Positions 26,263 through 34,909 of a DNA stretch of 64,000 nucleotides are shown here, one piece after another (the first letter of the stretch is position 1; the number at the start of each line of letters is the position of its first letter). The notes under the pieces are model-generated. The model was not told where the DNA came from. It worked only from the letters and a program-made list of their open reading frames with translations, and did not search any database. The translations under genes and the position numbers were made by a program. Origin of the DNA: Acidimicrobiaceae bacterium (GTDB taxonomy: Bacteria > Actinomycetota > Acidimicrobiia > Acidimicrobiales > RAAP-2); assembly GCA_003138855.1 (NCBI GenBank), contig PLHF01000011.1, positions 79,580-143,579 of the forward strand, in the 5' to 3' direction.

Positions 26263-27921
26263 ATGTTCCCCTACGCCGAGGAGACGTTCAGCGCTGAAGA
26301 GGAGGACATCCTCCGCCGCTACGTCACCAATCTCGATCAGCCGGTGTTCGCCCTGGTCAACCTGCCGGAGGTGGTCAAGGGCGCACTGTTCGCGCGGTAC
26401 TCCCGGTCCCCCAAGAGCCTGCGCCGGCTGTTCCTCGACGAATTCGTGAGCGAGCTCGACATCAGCGGCGACGCCACGGTGGATGCCACCGTCGGGCTCA
26501 AGCGGGCAGTCGAGCTCTACGAAAAGGTCTTCCTCGAGTACGGGGACGACTCGGTGGCGCAGTTGGGTGGCGTGCACCTGGCGTGCGAGCAGGCGTCCAA
26601 CGTTCTGACCAAGATCCTCGAGTGGGGGAGGCTCATGGCCTACCTCGAGCAGTCGACCCGCTACATCGCCTACAATCAGCGGCTCACCACCGGCCACTAC
26701 CGCTACTACCGCGACCCGGGCCTGCTCGACTCACCGTTGGGGGCCCGCTACGTCGGCGACATGGACCGGATGTTCGACACCTACGGCGACCTCCTCGAGG
26801 AAGCACAAGCGTGGTTGGCGGTCCGACATCCACGTCGGCAGGGGGACTCCGACTTCATCCACCGCCAAGCGGTGAGGGCCAAGGCCCTCGATGCCCTGCG
26901 GGGCCTGCTCCCTGCGGGCTCGCTGTCCAACGTGGGCATCTACGGCACCGGGCAGTCCTACGAGATGCTGCTGCTCCGGATGCGGTCGCACCCGCTGCCC
27001 GAGGCCCGGCAGTACGCGGACATGATGCTCGAGGAGCTCCGAAAGGTGATCCCTTCCTTCCTGCAGCGTGTCGATCGCCCCGATCGGGGAGGGGCGTGGT
27101 CGGAGTACTTCCGCCGGACGCGGGAGGACACGGACCGTCTGGTCGGGGAGCTCTTCCCCGACCTGGTGGCACCGGCGGGCGAGTCGGCCGACGGGCCCTG
27201 GGGCCGACCCTCGGTGAACCTGGTCGACTTCGATCCCGAGGGCGAGGAGAAGGTCATCGCCGCCATCTGCGCACCCCTCACCAATCGCTCGGAGGAGGAG
27301 GTGCTGGCCCGGGTCCACCTCCTCGGAGCCGAGGAGAGGCGAGCGCTTCTGGCCGCCTACGTCGGGGACCGGGCCAATCGTCGTCACCGGCCGGGTCGGG
27401 CCTTCGAGCGCACCGGGTACCGCTTCGACGTGGTGAGCGACTACGGCGCCTTCCGGGATCTCCAGCGCCACCGCATGCTGACCATCGAATGGCAGCCACT
27501 CGGCACCTCCCTCGGATACGACGTGCCCGAGGTGGTGCAGGAAGCCGGCCTCGAGGATCGGTACGTGGCGTCGCTGGAGCGGTCACGCGAGCTTTGCGAT
27601 GCCCTTGACACCCGCTTCCCGGTGGAGTCGGCCTACGCCGTCGCCCTGGCCTACCGCATCCGGTACTCGATGCAGATGAATGCGCGTGAGGCGATGCACC
27701 TGCTCGAGCTGCGCTCGGGCCACCAGGGCCATCCGAGCTACCGCTGGGTGGCCCAGGAGATGCACCACCAGATCGCCGATCGGGCCGGCCACCACCTCCT
27801 GGCCGATGCGATGTCGCATGTGGAGTACGGGTCCGAGGACCTCGAGCGGCTCGATGCGGAGCGGCGTGCGGAGGGACGACGGAAGTCCATGTCAGCTGCC
27901 GGAAATCCTGCAACTCCCTGA
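26263..27921 (+). CDS. Double-length ThyX-like protein (FAD-dependent thymidylate synthase family)
   Basis: The 552-residue protein appears to be two ThyX-like halves. The first half has GDDSVAQLGGVHLACE and EQSTRYIAYNQR, the right part of the ThyX signature RHRxxSxNExSxRY. The second half has QRHRMLTIEWQPL, the left part, but lacks the SxNExSxR continuation. Ordinary ThyX is 220-270 residues. Whether it makes dTMP is uncertain; both active-site halves seem degenerate. A TAGTGT hexamer overlapping the helY stop ends 9 nt before the ATG. Confidence 0.7.
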   Translation: MFPYAEETFSAEEEDILRRYVTNLDQPVFALVNLPEVVKGALFARYSRSPKSLRRLFLDEFVSELDISGDATVDATVGLKRAVELYEKVFLEYGDDSVAQLGGVHLACEQASNVLTKILEWGRLMAYLEQSTRYIAYNQRLTTGHYRYYRDPGLLDSPLGARYVGDMDRMFDTYGDLLEEAQAWLAVRHPRRQGDSDFIHRQAVRAKALDALRGLLPAGSLSNVGIYGTGQSYEMLLLRMRSHPLPEARQYADMMLEELRKVIPSFLQRVDRPDRGGAWSEYFRRTREDTDRLVGELFPDLVAPAGESADGPWGRPSVNLVDFDPEGEEKVIAAICAPLTNRSEEEVLARVHLLGAEERRALLAAYVGDRANRRHRPGRAFERTGYRFDVVSDYGAFRDLQRHRMLTIEWQPLGTSLGYDVPEVVQEAGLEDRYVASLERSRELCDALDTRFPVESAYAVALAYRIRYSMQMNAREAMHLLELRSGHQGHPSYRWVAQEMHHQIADRAGHHLLADAMSHVEYGSEDLERLDAERRAEGRRKSMSAAGNPATP

Positions 27922-27968
27922 CCTGGGAAGTTGGAGGAACGCCCAGGTGAAGCGGGATGTTGCGCATT

Positions 27969-27999
27969 TGACGACACACGGTGTCCCTGGCCTATCGTT
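27969..27999 (+). promoter_or_regulatory. Candidate promoter for the structured leader
   Basis: TTGACG (27969-27974) and TATCGT (27994-27999) are 19 bp apart, slightly long. A start near 28006 would place the structured element 75 bases into the transcript. A second weak -10-like TATGCT (28378-28383) could serve the downstream gene alone. Confidence 0.35.
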
Positions 28000-28079
28000 C
28001 GCGCAGTCCCAACCGCCCCGCAGGACGTGCCAAGCGGTCGTTCATCCAATGGTGCGCTCTGAGGGGGGGACGCTGTGAG

Positions 28080-28189
28080 AGGCGGAGGGAGACCCAGGGG
28101 ATCGAGTAGAAAACATCTCCCCGAGACCGGCGGCGCAAGCCGGAGGTAACGGGGGGATGGTGCCAAAGACCCCCTGGGTCCGACCGCCT
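28080..28189 (+). ncRNA. Candidate structured RNA / riboswitch-like leader, no family recognised
   Basis: Nested helices read from the sequence: P1 aggcgg/ccgcct (28080-28085 with 28184-28189), P2 gacccagggg/cccctgggtc (28091-28100 with 28171-28180, 10 bp perfect), P3 (28114-28123 with 28150-28159, 10 bp with one G-U), and P4 cggc/gccg closed by a GCAA tetraloop (28131-28142). Purine-rich internal loops separate them. The 5' arm of P1 can alternatively pair with 28226-28233 (agaggcgg/ccgcctct, 8 bp), which is suggestive of a switch. It lies about 220 bases upstream of the DUF4193 gene. I found no match to the riboswitches, 6S, tmRNA or RNase P consensus I know. Confidence 0.5.
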
Positions 28190-28273
28190 GGCAGGCGCCG
28201 GCCCGCGGCCCGGACGTCCTGCGGACCGCCTCTGCCCCGACTAGATTCCAGGTGGAACACGTAAGCACCCTCC

Positions 28274-28316
28274 CTCCGGACAGGGCGGACGCACCGGCCA
28301 CGGTGCCCGTCCGGAG
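28274..28316 (+). promoter_or_regulatory. Second leader hairpin ahead of the DUF4193 gene
   Basis: Arms ctccggac/gtccggag (28274-28281, 28309-28316) enclose an inner caccg/cggtg stem with a gcca loop. There is no U-tract, so it is not a classical terminator. Together with the element at 28080-28189 it accounts for much of the 490-bp gap after the ThyX-like gene. Confidence 0.45.
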
Positions 28317-28412
28317 GAGACAACCTCGCAGCATCGGTCCGGCGGCCCCATGTGAACGGTGTGTATGCCGGACCGTCTATGCTCCCGCCCAACTCACCAC
28401 GGAAAGACCGAG

Positions 28413-28922
28413 ATGCCACAAGAACTCGACGAAGTCGAAGGGCCGGACGAACTGATCGAGGGAGACCTCGATGAGTTGGCGGACGACGACGACCTGATTG
28501 CCGAAGAGGATGCACTGGTGCTACCGGACGACGACGACGCAGACGTCGTCGTCGTGGAGGAGGACCTCGTCGAAATCGACGACGCAGACGTCGTCGTCGT
28601 GGAGGAGGACCTCGTCGAAATCGACCCCAAGGTACCGACCAAGGCCGCTGCAGCCGGCGAAGAGGCCGAAGAGGAAGAGGAAGAGGAGCCGGACGACGAG
28701 GACGTCGAAGCCAGCCTGGACACGATCCTGAAGGAGCGGTTGGTCGTCGAGGAGGTCGAGGACGACGAGGACGCCCCCGAGCCCGAGGATCGGAGCGGGG
28801 ACGGCGTGGAGCGGGTGCTGCCCAAGCAGCCCGGTGAGTTCGTCTGTCGGTCGTGCTTCCTGGTGAAGCACCCCAATCAGCTGGCGGACCGGAAGAAGAT
28901 GCTCTGTCGCGACTGCGTGTGA
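28413..28922 (+). CDS. DUF4193-family acidic protein with C-terminal zinc ribbon
   Basis: The 169-residue protein is very acidic for its first 130 residues and ends in VLPKQPGEFVCRSCFLV...CRDC, the characteristic C-terminal Cys4 module of actinobacterial DUF4193 proteins. Typical members are about 100 residues; the extra length is Asp/Glu-rich sequence that includes a duplicated 15-residue block. The function of the family is unknown. The start at 28413 gives MPQELDEVEG; frames opening upstream at 28359 enter the leader. Confidence 0.75.
   Translation: MPQELDEVEGPDELIEGDLDELADDDDLIAEEDALVLPDDDDADVVVVEEDLVEIDDADVVVVEEDLVEIDPKVPTKAAAAGEEAEEEEEEEPDDEDVEASLDTILKERLVVEEVEDDEDAPEPEDRSGDGVERVLPKQPGEFVCRSCFLVKHPNQLADRKKMLCRDCV
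28533..28622. repeat. 45-bp perfect direct repeat inside the DUF4193 gene
   Basis: Two identical 45-bp units (28533-28577, 28578-28622) encode DDADVVVVEEDLVEI twice in frame. Perfect identity indicates a recent duplication. Confidence 0.9.
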
Positions 28923-28934
28923 CGGGGGCCGACG

Positions 28935-29630
28935 ATGCCAGTACCGAATGACGATGAATCCGAGGAGACGCCGCTGAGCGAGCGGTTGCTCGATCTGCTG
29001 GTCTTCATACCCGCCGGGCTGGCGGTCACGGCCGTGGACGAGTTACCGAAGCTGGCGGCCCGCGGCAGGGAGCGAATGGGCGTGCGCGTGTCGTCGGCCC
29101 GGGCGGTGGGGCAGTTCGCGGTGAAGGCCGGGCAAAGTGAGTTCCGGCGGCGATCCTCGGCATTGCGCCGCCGGGACCAGGGTGCCTCCGAGGTCCTCGG
29201 GGACGAGGAGCCGGAAGTGGCAGACGTTCCCAGGCCGACCCCGAAGACACCACGGGTCACCGATGCGCATCGCTCGGCCGGCACCGAGTCGGTGGCGGCG
29301 CCGATCACGACCACGCCTCCCTCGTCGCCGGGCACCCCGCCGACCGCGGCCACGCCTCCGACCGCGGCCACGCGACCTTCAACGCCGGCCATGCCTCCGG
29401 CGGGGGCACCGGTAGCAGCAACGGCTCCGGCAACGGGGAATGGCCACACTCCGGCCGTGTCGAGCCTGGCCATCCCCGGATTCGACTCGCTGTCCGCGTC
29501 CCAGGTGGTCCAACGCCTCGACGGGTTGAATCGCCAGGAACTGGTGTCGGTCCGGGCCTACGAATCTTCCACCCGGGGCCGGCGGACGATCCTCAACCGG
29601 GTGGATCAACTGCTCGACGAGCGGTCGTAG
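28935..29630 (+). CDS. Hypothetical protein with low-complexity linker and conserved C-terminal helical module
   Basis: The 231-residue protein has an N-terminal helical part with a hydrophobic stretch (LLDLLVFIPAGLAVTAVDELPKLA), a Thr/Pro/Ala-rich linker (about 105-175), and a C-terminal module (IPGFDSLSASQVVQRLDGL...TRGRRTILNRVDQLL). I have seen the C-terminal module in other actinobacterial proteins, but no function is assigned. It follows the DUF4193 gene by 12 bases, so it is probably co-transcribed. Confidence 0.6.
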   Translation: MPVPNDDESEETPLSERLLDLLVFIPAGLAVTAVDELPKLAARGRERMGVRVSSARAVGQFAVKAGQSEFRRRSSALRRRDQGASEVLGDEEPEVADVPRPTPKTPRVTDAHRSAGTESVAAPITTTPPSSPGTPPTAATPPTAATRPSTPAMPPAGAPVAATAPATGNGHTPAVSSLAIPGFDSLSASQVVQRLDGLNRQELVSVRAYESSTRGRRTILNRVDQLLDERS

Positions 29631-29667
29631 GCCGATCGCGAGCAGTGCGGCGAAGGGGGGAGGGCCG

Positions 29668-30138
29668 ATGGAGGCTGTCCGGGTGGCACGAGCCACGGAC
29701 GCCGGGCGCATCGCCGAGTTGGTCGACGAGTTCGCACAGGAGATGGCGTCACGGCGGGGCGCTTCGCTGCTGAACGACCCCGGTGGGCCCGGCCCGGCCC
29801 GGATCGACGGTGCCGATGCGGCGGCGGTCGGCGATCCTGGTCGCCTGGCCCTGGTCGGCACCCTTGACGAGAACGTGGTGAGCATCGCCCTGTGCCACCT
29901 CGAGGAGGCCGGGCCCACCGGGCGGCGCGGCGTGGTCGACGCCTGCTATGTGGAGCCCGGGGCCCGGGTGGTCGGACTCGGCCGGATGCTGATGGACCAG
30001 GTCCTGGCATGGTGCACCGACCACCAGTGCCGTGGTATCGACGGGTTCGCCTTCCCCGGGGACCGGGGGGCCAAGAGCTTCTTCGAGTCGGCGGGGTTCA
30101 AGGCACGGCTACTGGTCATGCACCGAGACCTCGACTGA
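29668..30138 (+). CDS. GNAT-family N-acetyltransferase
   Basis: The 156-residue protein has the GNAT core: a CYVEPGARVVGLGRMLMDQVL segment equivalent to motif A (acetyl-CoA pyrophosphate loop) and a C-terminal AKSFFESAGFKARLLVMHRDL. The substrate is unknown. A GGGGGAGG stretch precedes the ATG. Confidence 0.75.
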   Translation: MEAVRVARATDAGRIAELVDEFAQEMASRRGASLLNDPGGPGPARIDGADAAAVGDPGRLALVGTLDENVVSIALCHLEEAGPTGRRGVVDACYVEPGARVVGLGRMLMDQVLAWCTDHQCRGIDGFAFPGDRGAKSFFESAGFKARLLVMHRDLD

Positions 30139-30213
30139 CTGCGCCGACCGGGCCGGTACGGGCTCGGTCGGAATCAGGCCGGAGTGTGCGACCCGGGGGC
30201 GGCCGCCCGGCGT

Positions 30214-31518
30214 TCAGGAAGCCCGGCGCCCCGGGGTCGAGCGGGCACGGGCAGGTACCGGCCGCCGGGGCCCGGGGGGTGGGGGAATGGGGATCCCGAG
30301 AAGCCTCGCCAACTCGGGCACGTAGCCGGAGGCCTTGCGGGCCGCTCCCAGCAGTGCCTCGTCGGCTCCAGCAGGTATGCCCTGGGGCTTCACTGTGCGG
30401 CGTACCGGCGATTCCACCACGACCTCCAACAGGGCCTGCCACGCCTCGGGCGATGTCTCGGTCGACATGGCGTGGCCGGCCGCATCGGCCAGCCGGACCG
30501 CAAGTTCGGCGGAGAGGCGGGTGGCAGGTTCGGGGGGCCGGATGGAGGCTCGCACCGCGTCGAGCACCCTCCCTTCGTCGAGGGACGAGGTGATCCGCTC
30601 GACCCAACGCTCCCGCAGGGCGGTGACACGCTGATCGAGCGCGGAGCGCAGGGCGCTCGCGAGCTCGGTTCCCTCCTCGTCCAGGGTCACGGTGGAAGCC
30701 GAGGCGACGATGGAGCGAAGCTCCCGAAGTGGGATGTCCTTGCCCGCCGTGCGCGCCACCGACGCCCGGTCCTTCCAGGTGGCGAGTGTGATCAACGGAC
30801 GCAGCTCCTCGGCCAGGGCCAGCAGTGGACCCGGTGTGACCTCGGGTCGACCCTCGGCACGGGCACGGGTGTTCTGCTCCTCGATGGCCTGGCGGACGGC
30901 AGGGATGCCGCCGCGCAGCAATTGTTCGGCCACCGGGATCTGCTCGGGCCTGAGCGTGGCCAGGGCGGCATTGCGGTAGGTGGTCGACGCAGCCGGACGG
31001 CGCGGGTTCTCGCGGCCCCCCGATTCGCGGGCGCCCGGACGGGCAGGCCCGTTACGTTTGCGGGCCGGTATGCCACCCTCCGACGGCGCTCCCGTGGAGG
31101 CTCGGTCGCGTTGCCCGGAGCCGCTCCTCGGCCCGCGTGAGCGGTCCTCGGAACGCGGCTTGCGCTCGGCCGGTCGACGACCCTCTTGGGAAGGCCCGTC
31201 CGGCCGGTCGTCCCGGCGGCGCCTGCCCTTGGAGGCCAGCACCACGTTCACGTCGGGTGCGCGCTGGGGTGTGCCGATCACCTCGATCCGGTCCTTGGCG
31301 CGTGCATCGCCCTTCGCCCTCGCCGGGAGGAGCGCGGTCACCGTCGTCCCGTCCAGGGTCGTCTCCACCTCGGCGCGCAGTACGGTTCCCACAGCGGCAC
31401 CGGCGGGAACCAGGTCGGCACCGACCGTTCCGCGGGGCTGCTTGGCACCGGCAGCGCGCCACGTCCACGTGGAGTCACCGGTCTGACTGGTCAGTTCGAC
31501 TTCGATGCGATGGGCCAT
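30214..31518 (-). CDS. Conserved-looking hypothetical protein with OB-like N terminus and basic linker
   Basis: The 434-residue protein has an N-terminal beta-rich domain (HRIEVELTSQTGDSTWTWRAAG to TALLPARAK) that could be an OB fold, a long Arg/Pro/Ser-rich linker (about 90-180) and a mostly helical C-terminal half (LRPEQIPVAEQLLRGGIPAVRQAIEEQ onward). The ATG at 31518 is preferred over an upstream frame opening at 31551. The pattern suggests nucleic-acid binding, but that is only inference. Confidence 0.55.
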   Translation of the reverse strand: MAHRIEVELTSQTGDSTWTWRAAGAKQPRGTVGADLVPAGAAVGTVLRAEVETTLDGTTVTALLPARAKGDARAKDRIEVIGTPQRAPDVNVVLASKGRRRRDDRPDGPSQEGRRPAERKPRSEDRSRGPRSGSGQRDRASTGAPSEGGIPARKRNGPARPGARESGGRENPRRPAASTTYRNAALATLRPEQIPVAEQLLRGGIPAVRQAIEEQNTRARAEGRPEVTPGPLLALAEELRPLITLATWKDRASVARTAGKDIPLRELRSIVASASTVTLDEEGTELASALRSALDQRVTALRERWVERITSSLDEGRVLDAVRASIRPPEPATRLSAELAVRLADAAGHAMSTETSPEAWQALLEVVVESPVRRTVKPQGIPAGADEALLGAARKASGYVPELARLLGIPIPPPPGPRRPVPARARSTPGRRAS

Positions 31519-31737
31519 ACCGGGCGACAGGCTACTGCCGCCACCGACCATGGCGGTAACAAGCTGGGGAACCGGGGGCCTAAGAAGGGTCTAAGAACCC
31601 TCTGAAATGCGGGTTTGCCGTCCTGCGCACGCCGTACGATGACGGCACACGTGGCGCCCCATGCGCCGCCCGCCAGGGGGGCCGACGGCAGGGCGGGTGG
31701 CATCCGGGGGGCATCGGTGCGTTCGAGGAGGCAATCG

Positions 31738-33348
31738 ATGGAGCATTCGGAAACCGACGGGCAGGTCGCACCGGGCCCCGCAGTGCCTGCATCGCCGCCG
31801 CAGACCTTCCCGCCGCCCGCGACTGCCGCGATGCCGTTCGGCCCGGGGGCCACACCGGCCGAGGCCCCGGTACCGCCGGCCGATCGGCCCGGCACCGAGG
31901 CTCCGGCCGCGACGGAGCCGACCAGCGAGGTTGCCGTCCCCGGTGCTGGACAGACCGATCAGATCCCCGCAGTGGCACCACCCTCGGGAGCATCCTTCCT
32001 GCCCCCGGAGTGGCGGGAGCCAGCGCCCACGGCCGAGTCGCCCGATGCCCAGGCGTCGGAGCCGACGCACCCCTGGGGCGCCCGGTCCGCACTCGTCCCG
32101 GTCGTCGCTCCGGCCGGGTCCGGCTGGTCGACGGACCTCACGGCACCGGCCCCTGTCGCCGAGGGGTCGAAGGGGAACCGGGTGCCGGTGTGGCGCTGGG
32201 CGGTCCTCTGCCTGGCCGCAGCGCTCATCGGCGCCCTGGTCGGAGGAGGCATCGTGGCCGCGTCCAACAGCAAGAATGCCACCACCACGGTCAAGGAGAT
32301 CTCGGCCGGGCCCGCCTTGCTCAACGGGGTCACCAACATCGAGGCGGTGATCGACAAGGTGCTGCCCGCTGTGGTGTCGATCGACGCCACCTCGCCGGCA
32401 CCGGCCTCCCCGTCGGTCTTCGGCGGTTCGACGGGCGGCGAACAGGAGGACCAGGGCACCGGGATGATCATCACCTCGAACGGTGAGGTTGTGACGAACA
32501 ACCACGTGATCTCCGGGGCGACCACCATCACCGTGACGCTCTTCGGCAGCCTCAAGGCACTGCCGGCCACCTTGGTCGATACCGATCCGACCAACGACAT
32601 CGCGCTGTTGCAGATCACCAACGCCTCGAACCTCCCGACGGTCGGCTACGGCGATTCCGACAACGTGCAGGTGGGTGACGCGGTGGTGGCCATCGGCAAT
32701 GCACTCGGGCTGTCCGCCGGCACGCCGACGGTCACCCAGGGGATCATCTCCGCCAAGGGCAGGACCGTGCAGGCCAGCGACTCGACGGGTGCCGTCACCG
32801 AGACGCTGACCAATATGTTCCAGACCGATGCGGCCATCAACCCGGGCAACTCGGGCGGACCGTTGGTGGACAGCTCGGGCAAGGTGATCGGGATGAACAC
32901 CGCAGTGGCATCGAGTGCCGACGGCACCTCCCAGGCTCAGAACATCGGCTTCGCCATCCCGTCGAACAAGATCGAGCAAGAGCTGCCGGAGCTCCGCAAC
33001 AAGACCATCCCCAACCCGGCTACGTCGGGGGCGGGCTACCTCGGTGTGTCGCTCGAGACATTGACCTCCGAGCTGCGCAGCGAGTACAACTTCGTACCCA
33101 ACCAGGGCGCCGTGGTGCTGCAGGTGGAGAGTGGCTCGCCGGCCGATGCGGCGGGGCTGCAGCAAGGGGACGTGATCACCTCCTTCGACGGGAAGACCGT
33201 CACCAGTGCCGACCAGCTGGCTACGGCCATCCAGTCGGAGCATCCGGGAAAGATCGTGACCATCGGGCTCTACCGGGGACAGGCCCAGATGACGGTGACG
33301 GCGACCCTGGGGTCGGCGAGCCAGTACGGGCAGTCGGCCGGGGGCTGA
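31738..33348 (+). CDS. HtrA/DegP-type membrane-anchored serine protease with PDZ domain
   Basis: The 536-residue protein has a Pro/Ala-rich cytoplasmic region, one transmembrane helix (WRWAVLCLAAALIGALVGGG), a trypsin-like domain with triad His256 (NNHVISG), Asp287 (TNDIALL) and Ser372 (NPGNSGGP), and a C-terminal PDZ domain. It is expected to face the outside and handle misfolded envelope proteins. The start at 31738 is set by GAGGAGG seven bases upstream; the frame opens further upstream without a ribosome-binding site. Confidence 0.92.
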   Translation: MEHSETDGQVAPGPAVPASPPQTFPPPATAAMPFGPGATPAEAPVPPADRPGTEAPAATEPTSEVAVPGAGQTDQIPAVAPPSGASFLPPEWREPAPTAESPDAQASEPTHPWGARSALVPVVAPAGSGWSTDLTAPAPVAEGSKGNRVPVWRWAVLCLAAALIGALVGGGIVAASNSKNATTTVKEISAGPALLNGVTNIEAVIDKVLPAVVSIDATSPAPASPSVFGGSTGGEQEDQGTGMIITSNGEVVTNNHVISGATTITVTLFGSLKALPATLVDTDPTNDIALLQITNASNLPTVGYGDSDNVQVGDAVVAIGNALGLSAGTPTVTQGIISAKGRTVQASDSTGAVTETLTNMFQTDAAINPGNSGGPLVDSSGKVIGMNTAVASSADGTSQAQNIGFAIPSNKIEQELPELRNKTIPNPATSGAGYLGVSLETLTSELRSEYNFVPNQGAVVLQVESGSPADAAGLQQGDVITSFDGKTVTSADQLATAIQSEHPGKIVTIGLYRGQAQMTVTATLGSASQYGQSAGG

Positions 33349-33414
33349 GGGCTGTTCCTGTCCACAGGCCCGTCGAGTGACGCAGATGGTCGTCTGTGCC
33401 CCTACGGTGGGTGG

Positions 33415-33468
33415 ATGTCCTCCGGTGACGAGCCCGTGATGACCGGGGACGCAGACCCATGGGACTGA
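33415..33468 (+). CDS. Possible 17-codon leader peptide ahead of the nitroreductase
   Basis: TACGGT (33403-33408) ends 6 nt before an ATG that opens MSSGDEPVMTGDADPWD and stops at 33468, overlapping the nitroreductase start (33459) in another frame. If transcription starts at this ATG, as at other genes here, translation of the short frame would be coupled to the downstream gene. There is no other evidence. Confidence 0.3.
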   Translation: MSSGDEPVMTGDADPWD

Positions 33469-34094
33469 GCGGCGAAGGGGCTGCCGGCGAGGAGTGGATC
33501 GAGCGGCTTCGAGCGCCCCGGCCCGAACCGGCCCGAGACGGCTCTCCTCCCGATGACCGGACCCTCTCCAGGGTGATCCAGGCCGCCACGAGCGTTCCCG
33601 ATCACGGTGGACTGCGGCCGTGGCGCTTCGTCGTCGTGTGCGGGACCGGTCGCCAGCGGTTCGCCGACGCGCTGGTGGCTGGGCTCCATCAGCTCCGTGG
33701 TCCCGACCAGCCCGACGCGGCCGTGGCCAAGATACGCGGGAAGGCATTCGCCGCCCCCTGCGCGGTAGCCCTGATTGCCTCGCCGGACCCCACGTCGAAC
33801 GTGCCGGTATGGGAGCAGGTGGCCTCTGCGTCGTGCACCGGATACGCGATCGTGCTGGCGGCCTCTGCACTCGGGTTGGGGGCGGTGTGGAAGAGCGCTG
33901 CGGTCCTCGAGGCCGACCCCGTCCGAGCGCTGTTCGATCTGCGCCCGGACGAACGGTTGCAGGGTTGGGTGAATCTCGGTTCGCCGGCCCCCTTCGGGCC
34001 GAAGGCTGCACGTCCGGAGTCGCCGGTGGACCTCGATGCGCTGGTCACCGTGATCGGCGACGACGGCGTTCACGGCGGTCCGGTCGACCGGTAG
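33459..34094 (+). CDS. Nitroreductase-family flavoprotein
   Basis: The 211-residue protein has the nitroreductase fold pattern: ATSVPDHGGLRPWRFVVV near the N terminus (FMN phosphate region) and ASCTGYAIVLAASALGLGAVWKS in the middle. Members reduce nitro, quinone or related compounds with NAD(P)H and FMN; the substrate is unknown. It may be preceded by a short coupled leader frame. Confidence 0.8.
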   Translation: MGLSGEGAAGEEWIERLRAPRPEPARDGSPPDDRTLSRVIQAATSVPDHGGLRPWRFVVVCGTGRQRFADALVAGLHQLRGPDQPDAAVAKIRGKAFAAPCAVALIASPDPTSNVPVWEQVASASCTGYAIVLAASALGLGAVWKSAAVLEADPVRALFDLRPDERLQGWVNLGSPAPFGPKAARPESPVDLDALVTVIGDDGVHGGPVDR

Positions 34095-34147
34095 GCGCCC
34101 GTCCGGTCAGCCAGGCGCGGGAGTAGGGGAGTGGCGGCCTGTCGCCC

Positions 34148-34909
34148 TCACGGACGCACGACGAGACGGAGGGCACCGAGGAACGAGGGCTGGCGGCGGA
34201 GCGCACCGTGGCGCTCGTCCCATCGGCCGGAGGCCAGGTCGGCGGCGAGTGCCCCGACGGCCGCCTCCTCGACCGCAGGGTCGAGGAGGCTCCACGCGGA
34301 CTGCGATCGGCGTACCGACGGATCAAGGAAGGCCTCCGGGCGCCCGTAGTAGGCCTCGGTGAATCCGTCGACGCAGTCGAAGGGAACCGGTACCTCGTGG
34401 ACGGAGGCGGTCGGGCCCAGGGCCGAGACGAGGGCACGGACGGTCGGATAGCGGGAGGTCTCGGCGGCCAGGAGTTTCGGCGCGTACTCCATGAGCCACA
34501 GTCGGTCGAGGGTATCCGGGTCGAAGGTCAAGATGGCGACCGGGCCCCGCGTCACCCTGCACAGCTCTGCGATCCCGAGGAGCGGGTCGGGCCACTGATG
34601 GATGGTGACCGTGGCCATCGCCGCATCGACGGCGTCGCTGCCGAGGGGAAGGGCCTGGGCCACGGCCCGGATCACGGGGCCTGTGCCCGGTGGTCGTTGG
34701 ACGAGCATCGCCACGGAGGGCTCCACCGCCACCACGGCGCGGTCCACGGGCTCGTAGGAACCGGCTCCGGCCCCCACGTTGAGCACGGTCCGCGCCGTTC
34801 CCAACGCCTGGTCGACGAGGGTCGCGATCCTCGGGTCCGTCCGCCGACGACCGGCGTACCCGGCGCCGTAGGTGGCGTAGTCGACGTCGCCGGCAGGCAG
34901 GTTCATCAT
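34148..34909 (-). CDS. Class I SAM-dependent methyltransferase
   Basis: The 253-residue protein has SAM motif I (VLNVGAGAGSYEP), an acidic motif II (VVAVEPS) and the SDAVDAAMATVTIHQWPDP segment of UbiE/type-11 methyltransferases. The substrate is unknown. The start overlaps the end of the zinc-ribbon gene (ATGATG against its TGA), so the two are coupled. Confidence 0.8.
   Translation of the reverse strand: MMNLPAGDVDYATYGAGYAGRRRTDPRIATLVDQALGTARTVLNVGAGAGSYEPVDRAVVAVEPSVAMLVQRPPGTGPVIRAVAQALPLGSDAVDAAMATVTIHQWPDPLLGIAELCRVTRGPVAILTFDPDTLDRLWLMEYAPKLLAAETSRYPTVRALVSALGPTASVHEVPVPFDCVDGFTEAYYGRPEAFLDPSVRRSQSAWSLLDPAVEEAAVGALAADLASGRWDERHGALRRQPSFLGALRLVVRP

Noticed and set aside
28080-28189. 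RNase P RNA, tmRNA, SRP RNA, cobalamin, glycine, c-di-AMP or c-di-GMP riboswitch
   Set aside because: Diagnostic conserved strings of these classes are absent; only the helical architecture is supported, so it was left unassigned.
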